In this document: positions 8,623-18,067 of the stretch, piece after piece
Layout of the letters: the number at the start of each line of letters is the position of its first letter
Numbering within the stretch: the stretch's first letter is position 1
Source of the DNA: Saccharicrinis carchari
GTDB taxonomy: Bacteria; Bacteroidota; Bacteroidia; Bacteroidales; Marinilabiliaceae
Direction: 5' to 3'
NCBI RefSeq assembly: GCF_900182605.1
Contig: NZ_FXTB01000002.1
Coordinates: 62,001 to 126,000 of the forward strand
DNA length: 64,000 nucleotides
Made by a program: the position numbers and the translations under genes
The notes under the pieces: generated by a model
Told to the model about the DNA's origin: nothing
Seen by the model: the letters and a program-made list of their open reading frames with translations, nothing else
Database searches by the model: none

Positions 8623-9106
8623 AATAATTCCCCTATAACATGTGAATTGCCTGTTGGGCTGTCGGCGGTTTTTTTGCCTAAAAAAAGCAGGAGCTCCTCC
8701 GGCTTTAGGAGGGTGAAGAGGGTGAAATAAGTAAAAAGGTTTCAAGTGATTGATTACGCTGATAATTCAGCCCTACCCGTTCTCCGTTCCCCTGTCGCCG
8801 AAGCTTTCTCCGACGGGTATAGCCTTACGCCAATGCTTAAGCGCAGGAGTTTGGCAAAGAACTTTGTATAGGAGCAAGGGCTTTTGTTGCTCCGGGAAAC
8901 CATTAGGCGCTTAATGGTAACTATCTCAGCATGTCGTTTGAAAGGTAGGCATAAAGAACACAATGAAGGCACCACAGTCACGAAGAAATTAAAAAATAAC
9001 CGTACAGGCACGAATAACGCAAAGGTACTTTGTGTACCCAGTATCTTTGGGGTAAACAAGTAGCCATGGCGCGAAATATTATCAAAACAGAATTATTTTA
9101 TTACTT
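8623..9106. other. Intergenic spacer, no gene recognised
   Basis: This 484-base gap holds no supported gene. The base composition changes and the text resembles decayed repeat or coding remnants; a frame on the minus strand (8754-9059) has no recognisable domain. A short inverted repeat lies near 8691-8711 (ctcct/aggag). The end of the gap carries a candidate promoter for the next gene. Confidence 0.4.
9042..9049 (+). promoter_or_regulatory. Putative -7 promoter element before the PglD-like gene
   Basis: TATCTTTG matches TAnnTTTG exactly, 58 bases before the start codon at 9107. No good -33 element is visible at the usual distance, so strength is uncertain. Confidence 0.4.
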
Positions 9107-9760
9107 ATGACAGAGCTTATCATTATTGGAGCAGGAGGACATGCTGCCGAGTTAAACGAATACATAAATTATGCACCCTGCCAATCGGAAGCACAACAAA
9201 TTAAAATCAAAGGTTTTTTAGATGATAATGCCAAAAGTTATGAAGCCTATCAGTTTACAGCTCCTTATTTGGGTAGTATAAATGAGCATATAATAGCCAA
9301 AGATACTTGTTATTTAATGGCTATTGCCAACCTAAAATACCGAAGACCTATTATTGAGCGTTTTTTGGCAAAAGGTGCTAAATTCATCTCCTTCATACAT
9401 AAAACCGCTCTTGTATCGCCGTCGGCAGTTATTGGTGAAGGATCGATCATTGGCCCCAATGTAAACCTTGGCCCTAATGTGAAAATTGGGGAGTTCAATC
9501 TGATTAATTCCCGATGCAGCCTGGGACACGACACCCGGGTAGGCAACTTTAATTTTATCAGTCCTAATGTGTGTTTCTCCGGATTTACCACTATCGGCCA
9601 CGAAAATTTGTTCGGAATAAATAGTGTTACCATACCTCAAATAACTATCGGTAACAACAATAAGATAGCTGCGGGTATGGTTATAGATCAAAACGTAAAA
9701 GACGATAGCACCGTGTTTTATCGTTTTAAGGAAAAAGTAATTGCTGTACCTAAAAAATGA
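9107..9760 (+). CDS. PglD/NeuD-like sugar O/N-acetyltransferase
   Basis: A 217-residue acetyltransferase with the NeuD/PglD layout. An N-terminal nucleotide-sugar-binding segment begins LIIIGAGGHAAELNEY, and a C-terminal left-handed beta-helix carries hexapeptide repeats (SPSAVIGEGSIIGPNVNLGP and on). His141 in SLGHDTRVGNF matches the catalytic base of PglD, which acetylates the 4-amino group of UDP-4-amino-4,6-dideoxy-GlcNAc using acetyl-CoA. A PglE-like aminotransferase lies 2.4 kb downstream. Acceptor identity is inferred from this company. Confidence 0.82.
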   Translation: MTELIIIGAGGHAAELNEYINYAPCQSEAQQIKIKGFLDDNAKSYEAYQFTAPYLGSINEHIIAKDTCYLMAIANLKYRRPIIERFLAKGAKFISFIHKTALVSPSAVIGEGSIIGPNVNLGPNVKIGEFNLINSRCSLGHDTRVGNFNFISPNVCFSGFTTIGHENLFGINSVTIPQITIGNNNKIAAGMVIDQNVKDDSTVFYRFKEKVIAVPKK

Positions 9761-9803
9761 TTCATCCATAGTTGCCCATCTGCTAAATTATTCGTACCCA
9801 AAC

Positions 9804-10667
9804 ATGAAGAGATTCATCATCAATATTTTTTTAATTACCCTATTGGTAGCCATTGTAAATGGTCTTTACCTTGCACTACTTTATTATGGCGATATTACTT
9901 TTATTAAACGTCACGAGTCATTGCATTTTACCGATCCTGATTTTGAACTTTTGGTGATGGGCAATAGCTTGGCTACTGATGCCTTTGATACGGGATGGCT
10001 TAGCGAACAGGGATTGAGTTCATATAATATGGCTATACCCGGTAGTTCCATAAAAACCAATTGTTTTCAATTAAACGAATATTTGTCAAATTACGAATCA
10101 AAGCCAAAGTATGTTATATTAGGGTTGGGTACATATACCGGATCTTTTGAGGATGAAACAATCCATCCCATCGTTGAATTTACATCTGTAGGTTACCGTT
10201 ATTCAATTGATGATTTACCCATGATAAAATTTAGGTGGTTGGCTATAGAGATGCTCAAGAAAATGGTGAGCAGTTTGGAGCGCAATGTTAAGTTATCTTA
10301 TGGCCAGTTTAAATTTCAAAAAGTTCAACCAGACAATACGGTTTATGGCGAAAACTATTTTGAAATGGACAGATACCTGAAGTCAAAATACATCCAAAAA
10401 ATAGCGGCCGTTTGTAAGGTGAATAAAATTAAATTGATATTAATTGAGATGCCTGGATTTAAGGAGGTTCAAAATAAAAATGAAATGGGGCCGTATTCTT
10501 TAAACTTTCCAGACGGCTCTGTCGGAATTTTATACAATTTAAATAATGTGGAATTTGGCAAGTTATTCGATGCGAAAAAGCATTGGATAGGAAATTCGCA
10601 TTTGAATGAGTATGGAGCCGTAAGGCTTACTGAGGAAATGTATCAAATTATTTTTAAGAACAAATAG
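9804..10667 (+). CDS. SGNH/DltD-like membrane-anchored protein, partner of MBOAT
   Basis: A 287-residue protein with one N-terminal membrane anchor (FIINIFLITLLVAIVNGLYL) and an exported SGNH-like domain. Ser55 in MGNSLATDAF fits the nucleophile and His266 in NSHLNEYGAVRLT fits the catalytic histidine. The Asp usually three residues before that His appears to be Gly, which is odd. Such proteins work next to MBOAT acyltransferases, moving acetyl groups to exported polysaccharide. A TTG at 9741 would give a longer form overlapping the previous gene, but the ATG at 9804 places the anchor at the N-terminus and is preferred. Confidence 0.7.
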   Translation: MKRFIINIFLITLLVAIVNGLYLALLYYGDITFIKRHESLHFTDPDFELLVMGNSLATDAFDTGWLSEQGLSSYNMAIPGSSIKTNCFQLNEYLSNYESKPKYVILGLGTYTGSFEDETIHPIVEFTSVGYRYSIDDLPMIKFRWLAIEMLKKMVSSLERNVKLSYGQFKFQKVQPDNTVYGENYFEMDRYLKSKYIQKIAAVCKVNKIKLILIEMPGFKEVQNKNEMGPYSLNFPDGSVGILYNLNNVEFGKLFDAKKHWIGNSHLNEYGAVRLTEEMYQIIFKNK

Positions 10668-10741
10668 ATATTTCTATTTCGGCAAAAGAATGAACTCGTA
10701 ACTAATTGCCCAAGATTCGTCGAAAAACACATTCATAACGT

Positions 10742-12190
10742 ATGCTTTTTAACACCATTGACTTTGCTGTATTTTTACCAGTTGTTTTTTTATTGTATTG
10801 GTTTGTTGTCAATAAAAATTTAAGAAATCAAAACCTTTTGATTGTTGTGGCCAGCTATGTATTTTACGGTTGGTGGGATTGGCGGTTTTTGTCTTTAATT
10901 ATATTTAGCACCCTTGTTGATTTTTCCGTTGGTAGAAGGCTCGCCGTTGAAGAAAATAAAGCTAATCGGAAATGGCTGTTGTGGACTAGTATTTTAGTAA
11001 ACCTGGGATTTCTCGGCTTTTTTAAATACTACAATTTCTTCCTCGATAACTTTATTACCGCATTTTCGTTCTTCGGAAAAGAGATACAGGCCAATTCGCT
11101 GAATATTATCTTGCCCGTAGGCATTAGTTTTTATACCTTCCAAACCCTTAGCTACACCATTGATGTGTATAAACGTAAATTGCAAGCCACGAATGATCTT
11201 GTAGCTTTTTCGGCCTTTGTGAGCTTTTTTCCGCAGTTGGTGGCCGGGCCAATTGAAAGGGCAACGCAGCTGCTGCCGCAGTTTTACAGCAAGCGAAACT
11301 TTGATTATGCCAAGGCGGCCGATGGAATGCGGCAAATCTTGTGGGGCTTGTTTAAGAAGGTGGTGGTGGCCGATAACTGTGCCGAGTTGGCTAATCAAAT
11401 ATTTAATAACTCTGCCGACTATTCTGGCAGTACCCTCTTTTTGGGTGCATTGTTTTTTACATTTCAAATTTATGGCGACTTTTCGGGTTACTCGGATATC
11501 GCCATCGGCACTGCACGACTTTTTGGTTTTAACCTGATGCAAAATTTTAATTTTCCGTATTTTTCACGTGATATAGCTGAGTTTTGGCGACGCTGGCACA
11601 TATCGCTATCTACTTGGTTTCGAGATTATTTATATATTCCACTCGGGGGGAGTCGTGGCGGTACCTGGATGAAAGTACGAAATACCTTTATTATATTTGT
11701 GGTGAGCGGGTTTTGGCATGGTGCCAACTGGACTTTTATTATTTGGGGTGCATTAAATGCCATCTATTTTTTGCCACTTTTGCTAACAAAAAAGAACAGA
11801 AGCAATATAGACATTGTTGCTAAAGGTAAGCACCTACCTAATTTAAGGGATTTTTTTAGTATGATGGTAACTTTTCTACTCACCGTGCTGGCTTGGATTT
11901 TCTTTAGGGCCGACAATGTGGGGCATGCTTTAAATTATATTACAACAGTTTTATCCGCATCCCTTTTTACAATGCCCCACTTGTTTGATGTATATTCAAC
12001 CCTAATTGTTGGTTTTATGGTTATGGTTTTAGTGATTGTAGAATGGCTCGGTCGCGAAGGGGAGTATGGTATAGCTAATTTATTTACAGGTTGGAGTCGT
12101 CCCTTGCGTTGGAGTGTTTACTTAACTATTATATCAGTTATATTCCTGTTGGGTGGCAAGGAGCAGGAATTTATTTATTTTCAATTTTAA
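10742..12190 (+). CDS. MBOAT-family O-acyltransferase (AlgI/DltB-like)
   Basis: A 482-residue multi-pass membrane protein of the MBOAT family. Conserved blocks are EFWRRWHISLSTWFRDYLYI (His286) and SGFWHGANWTFIIWG with the expected catalytic His326. About ten hydrophobic segments are visible, starting at the N-terminus. By analogy with AlgI and DltB it carries acyl groups, probably acetyl from acetyl-CoA, across the plasma membrane for O-acylation of the polysaccharide, with the preceding SGNH-like protein as periplasmic partner. It is downstream of that gene with a 74-base gap. Confidence 0.9.
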   Translation: MLFNTIDFAVFLPVVFLLYWFVVNKNLRNQNLLIVVASYVFYGWWDWRFLSLIIFSTLVDFSVGRRLAVEENKANRKWLLWTSILVNLGFLGFFKYYNFFLDNFITAFSFFGKEIQANSLNIILPVGISFYTFQTLSYTIDVYKRKLQATNDLVAFSAFVSFFPQLVAGPIERATQLLPQFYSKRNFDYAKAADGMRQILWGLFKKVVVADNCAELANQIFNNSADYSGSTLFLGALFFTFQIYGDFSGYSDIAIGTARLFGFNLMQNFNFPYFSRDIAEFWRRWHISLSTWFRDYLYIPLGGSRGGTWMKVRNTFIIFVVSGFWHGANWTFIIWGALNAIYFLPLLLTKKNRSNIDIVAKGKHLPNLRDFFSMMVTFLLTVLAWIFFRADNVGHALNYITTVLSASLFTMPHLFDVYSTLIVGFMVMVLVIVEWLGREGEYGIANLFTGWSRPLRWSVYLTIISVIFLLGGKEQEFIYFQF

Positions 12191-12194
12191 CAAT

Positions 12195-13343
12195 ATGAAT
12201 ACACAATATAAAAGAGTTTATCTGTCAAGTCCTCATATGTCGGGGCACGAACAAAAATATATACAGCAAGCTTTTGAACAAAACTGGATTGCGCCCTTGG
12301 GGCCCAACGTAAATGCTTTTGAGGACACCCTGGCCGCTTATTGTGGCGTAAAGCATGCTGCTGCCCTTAGTTCCGGTACTGCAGCCCTGCACCTGGCATT
12401 AATTATGCTTGGCCTTGAAGCGGATGATGAGGTGCTGGTATCCACTTTTACCTTTTCGGCTACAGTAAATCCAATTGTTTATCAGGGAGCTAAGCCGGTA
12501 TTTATCGATAGTGAAACGGATACCTGGAACATGGATCCGGTACTATTAGAACAAGCCTTAGAAGAACGAAAAGCAAGCCATGTTTTGCACAAAGTAAAAG
12601 CTATTATTGTGGTTCATTTGTATGGTATGCCAGCAAAAATGGATCAAATTATGGAGCTGGCCAATCGTTACGGTGTGCCAGTAATTGAAGATGCTGCCGA
12701 AGCTTTGGGGAGTAAATACAAGGGCAAACCTTTAGGCTCATTTGGTAAAATGAGTATTTTGTCGTTCAATGGGAATAAAATCATCACCACTTCGGGTGGT
12801 GGTGCCTTATTGTGTAATGAGGAAGCCTATGCTATAAAAGCGCGATTCCTGGCTACTCAGGCTCGCGACCAGGCTCCGCATTATCAGCACAGCCAAATTG
12901 GCTACAACTACCGCATGAGTAATGTGCTGGCCGGGATTGGTAGAGGGCAGATGGAAGTAATTGACGAAAGAGTTGAAAAGAGAATTGAAAATTTTAATTT
13001 CTATAAATCTGGCCTGGCTCATATAAAAGCTTTGAGTTTTCCAGAGTTACCCAACGAGCAATTTTTCTCCAACCGCTGGTTAAGCACTTCGGTTATCGAT
13101 TCCGAACAAACCGGGATTACCTACTTGCAGGTGCAGGAAGCTCTCGAACAACATAATATTGAAACACGCCCCTTGTGGAAACCGATGCACCTGCAGCCCA
13201 TATTTAAAAAGTACAAAGCATACCTCAATAATACCTCTGAGACCCTTTTTGCAACCGGAATTTGCCTTCCATCAGGCTCTAACCTTTCAAATGATGACCG
13301 AAACAGAGTGCTTGAGTTGATAGCCCAATGCTTTTTAAAATAA
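12195..13343 (+). CDS. PglE-like sugar aminotransferase (DegT/DnrJ/EryC1)
   Basis: A 382-residue PLP-dependent aminotransferase. Asp166 in VIEDAAEALGS and the PLP lysine Lys195 in SFNGNKIITTSGGGAL are in the positions and wording seen in PglE-type enzymes, which transfer an amino group from glutamate to UDP-4-keto-6-deoxy-GlcNAc. The ATG at 12195 is chosen because homology begins there; an upstream in-frame ATG at 12153 lies inside the MBOAT gene. A PglD-like acetyltransferase and a PglF/WbpM-type dehydratase in the same window support a bacillosamine-type product. Confidence 0.85.
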   Translation: MNTQYKRVYLSSPHMSGHEQKYIQQAFEQNWIAPLGPNVNAFEDTLAAYCGVKHAAALSSGTAALHLALIMLGLEADDEVLVSTFTFSATVNPIVYQGAKPVFIDSETDTWNMDPVLLEQALEERKASHVLHKVKAIIVVHLYGMPAKMDQIMELANRYGVPVIEDAAEALGSKYKGKPLGSFGKMSILSFNGNKIITTSGGGALLCNEEAYAIKARFLATQARDQAPHYQHSQIGYNYRMSNVLAGIGRGQMEVIDERVEKRIENFNFYKSGLAHIKALSFPELPNEQFFSNRWLSTSVIDSEQTGITYLQVQEALEQHNIETRPLWKPMHLQPIFKKYKAYLNNTSETLFATGICLPSGSNLSNDDRNRVLELIAQCFLK

Positions 13344-13382
13344 TTTTATTTTCAATACTTTTGGTTATTTAAATACAGTAGG

Positions 13383-14399
13383 ATGAATAAAACAAAACTC
13401 ATATTTAAAACGGGAATACATAAACTATTCAAGCCATTTTATGGAGGTATGGGTCATGCTGTGATGCTGCATAGAGTTTACAACGAAGATGAGAGATTAA
13501 TCACCAGGGGTTTGCAAGTAAAGCAAGATTATATCGAAAACGTAATTAATTATTTTATTACTAAAGATATCGATATCGTATCATTAGACGAGTTTTACGA
13601 AAGGATTACATCGAAAAATAAAACCAAACGATTTGTTACTTTTACCTTCGACGACGGTTACTTAGATAATCTCACGCACGCCCTACCGGTATTTGAAAAG
13701 TTCAATGCTCCATTTTCCGTTTTTGTATGCACGGGTTATGTCGATAAAACAGCTTTTTTATGGTGGTATCTGCTTGAGGAGATAATGCTGAAACAGGATC
13801 ATATTCAATTCAGCTTCCGGAATAAGGATTTTGTGTTTAAAACCAAAACCAACGAAGAAAAAAGGATAGCTTTTGCTAAAATAAAAACCATGATTTTGGA
13901 GTGTAATAATTTGAAGGATTATAACATGTTGATGGAGCATATTTTGAAAAATTCGGGATTGAAGCACTATGACCTCAACGATAAACTAATAATGACTCAA
14001 ACACAAACCAAAAAATTAGGTGACCACCCTCTTGTAACGCTGGGCGCGCATACACTTCATCATTTGGCCTTGCGTAAACTGAGCGAAGAGGAGGTGTACA
14101 CGGAAATTAAGGGTTCGGTTGAAAGGTTAAAGGAGATAACGGGTAAGCCTGTTGAGTATTTTGCATATCCCTATGGCACTTCCATAGAAGCGGGCAGGCG
14201 GGAATTTAGTATAGCCGAAAAATGTGGTTTAAAAATGGCTTTTACAACCGAGAAAAAAAATATCTCACGTAAGCAATCCAACAATCTTTTTTCCATTCCC
14301 AGGGTAGGTATCAACCCCAGGATGGAGCTGACCCACCTCGACCTCTATATGAACGGTTTTAGTGTGGCCGCCGATACAATTAGAAACCTAACTTATTAG
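13383..14399 (+). CDS. Polysaccharide deacetylase family protein (NodB-like)
   Basis: A 338-residue protein with a carbohydrate esterase 4 domain. TFDDGY (Asp90-Asp91) is the catalytic and metal motif 1, GAHTLHHLAL provides the metal-binding histidines, and AYPYG is motif 3. Such enzymes remove N- or O-acetyl groups from sugars. No clear signal peptide is seen, so it may act on a lipid-linked or cytoplasmic intermediate, as polysaccharide-cluster members often do. It is 22 bases upstream of an acetyltransferase, suggesting joint tailoring of the glycan. Confidence 0.83.
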   Translation: MNKTKLIFKTGIHKLFKPFYGGMGHAVMLHRVYNEDERLITRGLQVKQDYIENVINYFITKDIDIVSLDEFYERITSKNKTKRFVTFTFDDGYLDNLTHALPVFEKFNAPFSVFVCTGYVDKTAFLWWYLLEEIMLKQDHIQFSFRNKDFVFKTKTNEEKRIAFAKIKTMILECNNLKDYNMLMEHILKNSGLKHYDLNDKLIMTQTQTKKLGDHPLVTLGAHTLHHLALRKLSEEEVYTEIKGSVERLKEITGKPVEYFAYPYGTSIEAGRREFSIAEKCGLKMAFTTEKKNISRKQSNNLFSIPRVGINPRMELTHLDLYMNGFSVAADTIRNLTY

Positions 14400-14420
14400 C
14401 CCAAATTAAAGCGTAGCAAG

Positions 14421-14993
14421 ATGAGAACAGCAAAGGAATTTTTAAATGTAGCGTTAAATGCGATACGCTGCATTCCTCATGTTATTATATTTATGAGCCT
14501 TAAAAATAAATCACGCATAAAAGCCGATATCGAAAGTAGCCTAAAAAACTTAAATAAAGATTACAAAACATACTTTGGCCTCCTGTATCTGCTTTCATTT
14601 TCGCGGGGATTCAGAAGTTTGTTTTATTACAGAACCCGGCCATATTCCTTTTTTCTCCCTTTTATCTGTCCTGGCCAATCTAACCTGTACATTCAAACAA
14701 AACAAATTGGAGAAGGAATGAAAATTATGCACGGTTTTGCAACTGCCATAGGTGCCGAATCTATCGGCAATAACTGCACCATTTACCAACAGGTTACCAT
14801 TGGCGGTACCGATGCCGGGGCGCCCACTATAAAGGATAATGTTACCATTTATGCCGGCGCAGTTATCTTTGGAAAAATTACTATCGGGAATGATGTAACT
14901 ATCGGAGCCAATGCAACGGTTTATACTAATGTGCCCGATAACAGTAGTGTGCTGCCGGGAACTTCGAAAGTTTTTCGTTGGAAGAAACGTTAA
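14421..14993 (+). CDS. Serine acetyltransferase-like hexapeptide protein
   Basis: A 190-residue acyltransferase of the CysE/left-handed beta-helix type. Hexapeptide repeats run from about residue 95 to the end (GAESIGNNCTIYQQVTIGG, then GAVIFGKITIGNDVTIG). His in KIMHGFAT is the likely catalytic residue. The N-terminal helical part is shorter than in true CysE, and the position at the end of a glycan operon argues for sugar O-acetylation rather than cysteine synthesis. Acceptor not known. Confidence 0.75.
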   Translation: MRTAKEFLNVALNAIRCIPHVIIFMSLKNKSRIKADIESSLKNLNKDYKTYFGLLYLLSFSRGFRSLFYYRTRPYSFFLPFICPGQSNLYIQTKQIGEGMKIMHGFATAIGAESIGNNCTIYQQVTIGGTDAGAPTIKDNVTIYAGAVIFGKITIGNDVTIGANATVYTNVPDNSSVLPGTSKVFRWKKR

Positions 14994-15599
14994 AATAAAC
15001 AGGGGGAGTAGCCTCTGAAATCATAACGGCAAATTAAAGCATCCAGATATGTAGTGCATTGTTTCATTTCAATAAATCAACAAATGACGAAGCATAAGCG
15101 ATAAGCTGGATCGATTGGAGCTTGCTGAAGTGCGCCATTAACGACATCAAGCTGTGCAGTGTGTGGTAACTATTCCAAAAGTAGCAGCTTAAATTTATAT
15201 CTCGTTGTGAGTTAAAACCTGCTACGGTTCATACACGAAACTGTTGCAAGAAGTGAGGCCGGAATCAAGCTTGCTTGTATTACCCTGAACGAAGCAATTA
15301 TATAAATAGCTTAGATGACACACAGCACTTCATCGATAAACACCTTCTGAATAAATATCGTTTAAAATTGATCTAAAATCGCTTGGTCAGATCCTAAATG
15401 CTTGTAATAATGAAGCTTAAATAAAGGATATCGCAGTATTTTATTTTTATTTTTTATGGAATTTGATTAAATTGGATATTTTCTTTTTTCTCTGTCAATT
15501 TATAATAGTAATATTTGGTCTTACTGTTGCTGTAATTACACTGGCGCTTATGCTATCGGGCAGACCGAATTAGTGTGAAACTTAATACCATATTTAATC
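14994..15599. other. 606-base intergenic region, nothing recognised
   Basis: No reading frame, RNA gene or terminator hairpin could be supported here. The last 200 bases are AT-rich and probably hold the promoter of the secreted protein gene; a near match to the -7 element (AATATTTG near 15511) is weak. The first 350 bases may be decayed coding DNA, but frames are broken by stops and resemble no family I know. Confidence 0.4.
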
Positions 15600-16883
15600 A
15601 TGAAAAAAATTACTTTTTTGTTGTTGCTAGCCTCCATTTGTCATTTGTCGTATGGTCAGGTTATAGCCGATCATACCGTAGTGGATAAATATACTGATAT
15701 TCCTCAATACTGGATAGATATTGTTAAAACAAAATGGGTTTCTATATTAGGAGCATCCCATGCTTCAGCTTACCATCGGGGGTTCCAAGAGCTTCAAAGT
15801 ATAAATCCTAATTATCCAGTATCTATACAATATGGTGGTGCTCCATTACCTGCGCAAAGCAATGCTTTAAGAAGTAACGGTGCCGCATGGGGGAATTATG
15901 AAAACGCAACGGGCTGGGTTGAGGGGCACAGAATGGAGCGGGATGATTGGTGGACAAATGATTTGGCCAATGAGCGGATAAAGGCTTATTTGCAGTATTG
16001 CCATGATAATGGGCCTGAACTATTTGCCACCATGTACGGATGGTCTTTTGATGCGAATTTTGACCATGCGTATGGAAATGGCCCGTATGGTGATGAGGAC
16101 CCTGTTTATCACGTGAAGTGGGCAGGTAGTACAAGAGGTGGTGAAGATGGTAATTTACCTTTCGGTTTGGATATTGAAGATGCTACGCTTATTGGAAATC
16201 GGGTGAGTATGGATAATTATATTGCCAGCGTTAACGCATACAACAAATATTGCGAAGATAATGGCATTGCAACTATTACTATGTTTTCTACCGGGCCGGT
16301 TGATGATAATGATACGCAAGGATGGAATATAAATGAAAGGGGTTATCAACAGTATTTAAAATGGCAGTACGTTAGGGACTATGTAAAAAGTAAAGGGAGT
16401 GGATACCTTTTTGACCATGCCGATATTTTAAGTTATAATGATGCAGGCGAATATGCTACCACTACATGGACAGATCATAGCTCAGTGCTTCGTACATTCC
16501 CTTTAATTCACCCCGACAATATGGGAGGTGATTATTTTGGCCATATTGGAACAGTAGGGGCTGTAAGGTTAGCAAAAGCCATGTGGTGGATGTTGGCTCG
16601 AATAGCCGGATGGGATGGTGAACCGATATCAACCACCCTACAAAACAAGGAGGATGGAGCGGGTATTGTGGTTACAGAACAGGATGGACTTATAGAAATG
16701 AAATCAAAACAGGACATGAGCGGGAACACAATGAGTTTAATAAGCGTGAGTGGACAGGTGGTGCAAAAAAAAATGATAGACGGTAATACTTGTCAGCTTA
16801 ATATGGATAGTCTCCCCAGCGGAATGTATCTTCTTGTAATTAATTTGGACTCTCCATACAGTAAAAAAATCATTAAACATTAG
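15600..16883 (+). CDS. Secreted SGNH-like protein with T9SS sorting domain
   Basis: A 427-residue exported protein. The signal peptide ends near SYGQ (residue 20). The N-terminal ILGASHASAYHRG and a late GHIGTVGAVRLAKAMWW look like the first and last blocks of an SGNH-type hydrolase fold, but this match is by eye and weak. The last 70 residues (SLISVSGQVVQKK to SGMYLLVIN...KKIIKH) form a type IX secretion sorting domain, so the protein is exported across the outer membrane and attached or released. The substrate is unknown; its neighbours suggest a glycan. Confidence 0.65.
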   Translation: MKKITFLLLLASICHLSYGQVIADHTVVDKYTDIPQYWIDIVKTKWVSILGASHASAYHRGFQELQSINPNYPVSIQYGGAPLPAQSNALRSNGAAWGNYENATGWVEGHRMERDDWWTNDLANERIKAYLQYCHDNGPELFATMYGWSFDANFDHAYGNGPYGDEDPVYHVKWAGSTRGGEDGNLPFGLDIEDATLIGNRVSMDNYIASVNAYNKYCEDNGIATITMFSTGPVDDNDTQGWNINERGYQQYLKWQYVRDYVKSKGSGYLFDHADILSYNDAGEYATTTWTDHSSVLRTFPLIHPDNMGGDYFGHIGTVGAVRLAKAMWWMLARIAGWDGEPISTTLQNKEDGAGIVVTEQDGLIEMKSKQDMSGNTMSLISVSGQVVQKKMIDGNTCQLNMDSLPSGMYLLVINLDSPYSKKIIKH

Positions 16884-16940
16884 AAGATGTAACAACATCA
16901 GCCAAGCTTCTGTTGAAGTTGGAATATACATAGTAAAATA

Positions 16941-16970
16941 AAAAAGCCGGCTTGTACCGGCTTTTTTTTA
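16941..16970. terminator. Bidirectional terminator between convergent genes
   Basis: A 10-bp stem aaaaagccgg/ccggcttttt with a six-base loop (cttgta) lies between the ends of the T9SS protein gene and the minus-strand lipoprotein gene. A-rich and T-rich flanks give a U run in both directions. Confidence 0.9.
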
Positions 16971-17858
16971 TTGAAGTATTTCTCCTGTCAGGGTGGTTTT
17001 CTTCCCATCGTTTTCTACCACATCAATAATTCGGTTGGCAAACAAGCGTGAAACTCTTTTTGAGAAATCACCGCCGGGATGAGAATTGTACGGGGTAAGT
17101 GCGTAATCGTCTTTGAAATAAAGGCCTCCTTCGGTTTGTAAGGCATATAAATCCCAAAGATAGATGTTGTCATCTTCTTCGTTCCACTCGTTTATGGTCC
17201 AATCATAAAATGCTTTGGCTCTTTTGGCCTCATCTTCCGGTAAATAATATTGTACCTGTACGGCGCCGGTGAACAAGATAAACTTGGTGTCGGGAAACTC
17301 ATGTAATTTCTTTTTCAAGGCATTGTATTGCAGCTTGTAGTTGGCCAAGGTTCTGACATCCGAATTAATGTCTGCTGAATCCTGGTCGGGTTGTATGTTG
17401 CTGGCCGGATAACAGTGTTTAAATATGATGGTCTGGTAATCTTGAGTTAACATTTCCAGGGTGGGTTCTTCCATGTAAGGTTTTATACCCGCATTTTTTA
17501 CCCAAATATTGTAATAATCATAAGGGTAATTGTTCCACCCGTAAGGTGACTTCTTGGGGAAGGGCAGCTCAGTAATGCGATAATCCGTGTTGTGTTCTGC
17601 ATTATGCGCTTGGATATGGAAGGGTATCCGAGGACTTTTTGTCATCATATCCGAGAGTCGATCGCTAATTCTGCTGGCTACCTTATGAAAAAAAGTCCGT
17701 TTGGTGCCATTCCAGATGTAGCTACCGGTGCTGTGGTGTAAAAATACAATATTCATGTCTGAACTCTTTGTTGTAATTGTGGTTTCTTGTTTCTTATTAC
17801 ACGAAATTAAGATAAGGAACATTAGCCCCAAAACAAAAGAAAACAATCTAATATTCAT
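16968..17858 (-). CDS. SGNH-like lipoprotein of unknown function
   Basis: A 296-residue lipoprotein; the lipobox LISC puts the lipidated cysteine at residue 20. IVFLHHSTGSYIW after the signal and YNSHPGGDFSKRVSRLF near the C-terminus look like the Ser and Asp/His blocks of an SGNH hydrolase, with His in NSHPGG as the catalytic candidate. It sits convergent to the secreted SGNH-like protein just described, so the two may act on the same envelope glycan. No substrate can be named. The stop lies within the shared terminator region. Confidence 0.65.
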   Translation of the reverse strand: MNIRLFSFVLGLMFLILISCNKKQETTITTKSSDMNIVFLHHSTGSYIWNGTKRTFFHKVASRISDRLSDMMTKSPRIPFHIQAHNAEHNTDYRITELPFPKKSPYGWNNYPYDYYNIWVKNAGIKPYMEEPTLEMLTQDYQTIIFKHCYPASNIQPDQDSADINSDVRTLANYKLQYNALKKKLHEFPDTKFILFTGAVQVQYYLPEDEAKRAKAFYDWTINEWNEEDDNIYLWDLYALQTEGGLYFKDDYALTPYNSHPGGDFSKRVSRLFANRIIDVVENDGKKTTLTGEILQ

Positions 17859-17995
17859 AACGAAGAAAATTTAAATGGATAAATATCGAATTTCCCTAAA
17901 AAACCACCCACTAAAAAACAGTAGAATGGTAGACGGTTAAGAAACAAAGTTACAACATTATTGTTTATCGAGTCGGGTTTTACGAGCTGGAATAG

Positions 17996-18029
17996 AAAAA
18001 GCCGGCCACAATATTGTGGCCGGCTTTTT
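17996..18029 (-). terminator. Terminator of the beta-helix gene, perfect palindrome
   Basis: A perfect 34-base palindrome (17-bp arms, starting aaaaagccggccacaat) ends in a T run on either strand. It lies 38 bases past the stop of the minus-strand beta-helix gene. Its core is the same as the terminator at 16941-16970. Confidence 0.9.
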
Positions 18030-18067
18030 TCAAATTGTACAACTTTTAATTAAAAGGTAGTGTGATT

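Noticed and set aside
8754-9059. A 101-codon minus-strand frame before the PglD-like gene
   Set aside because: No domain seen; it overlaps a promoter candidate for the plus-strand gene and composition looks like noncoding remnant.
14994-15599. Possible transposase or CRISPR remnant in the 606-base gap
   Set aside because: No terminal inverted repeats, no spaced direct repeats and no continuous frame were found.
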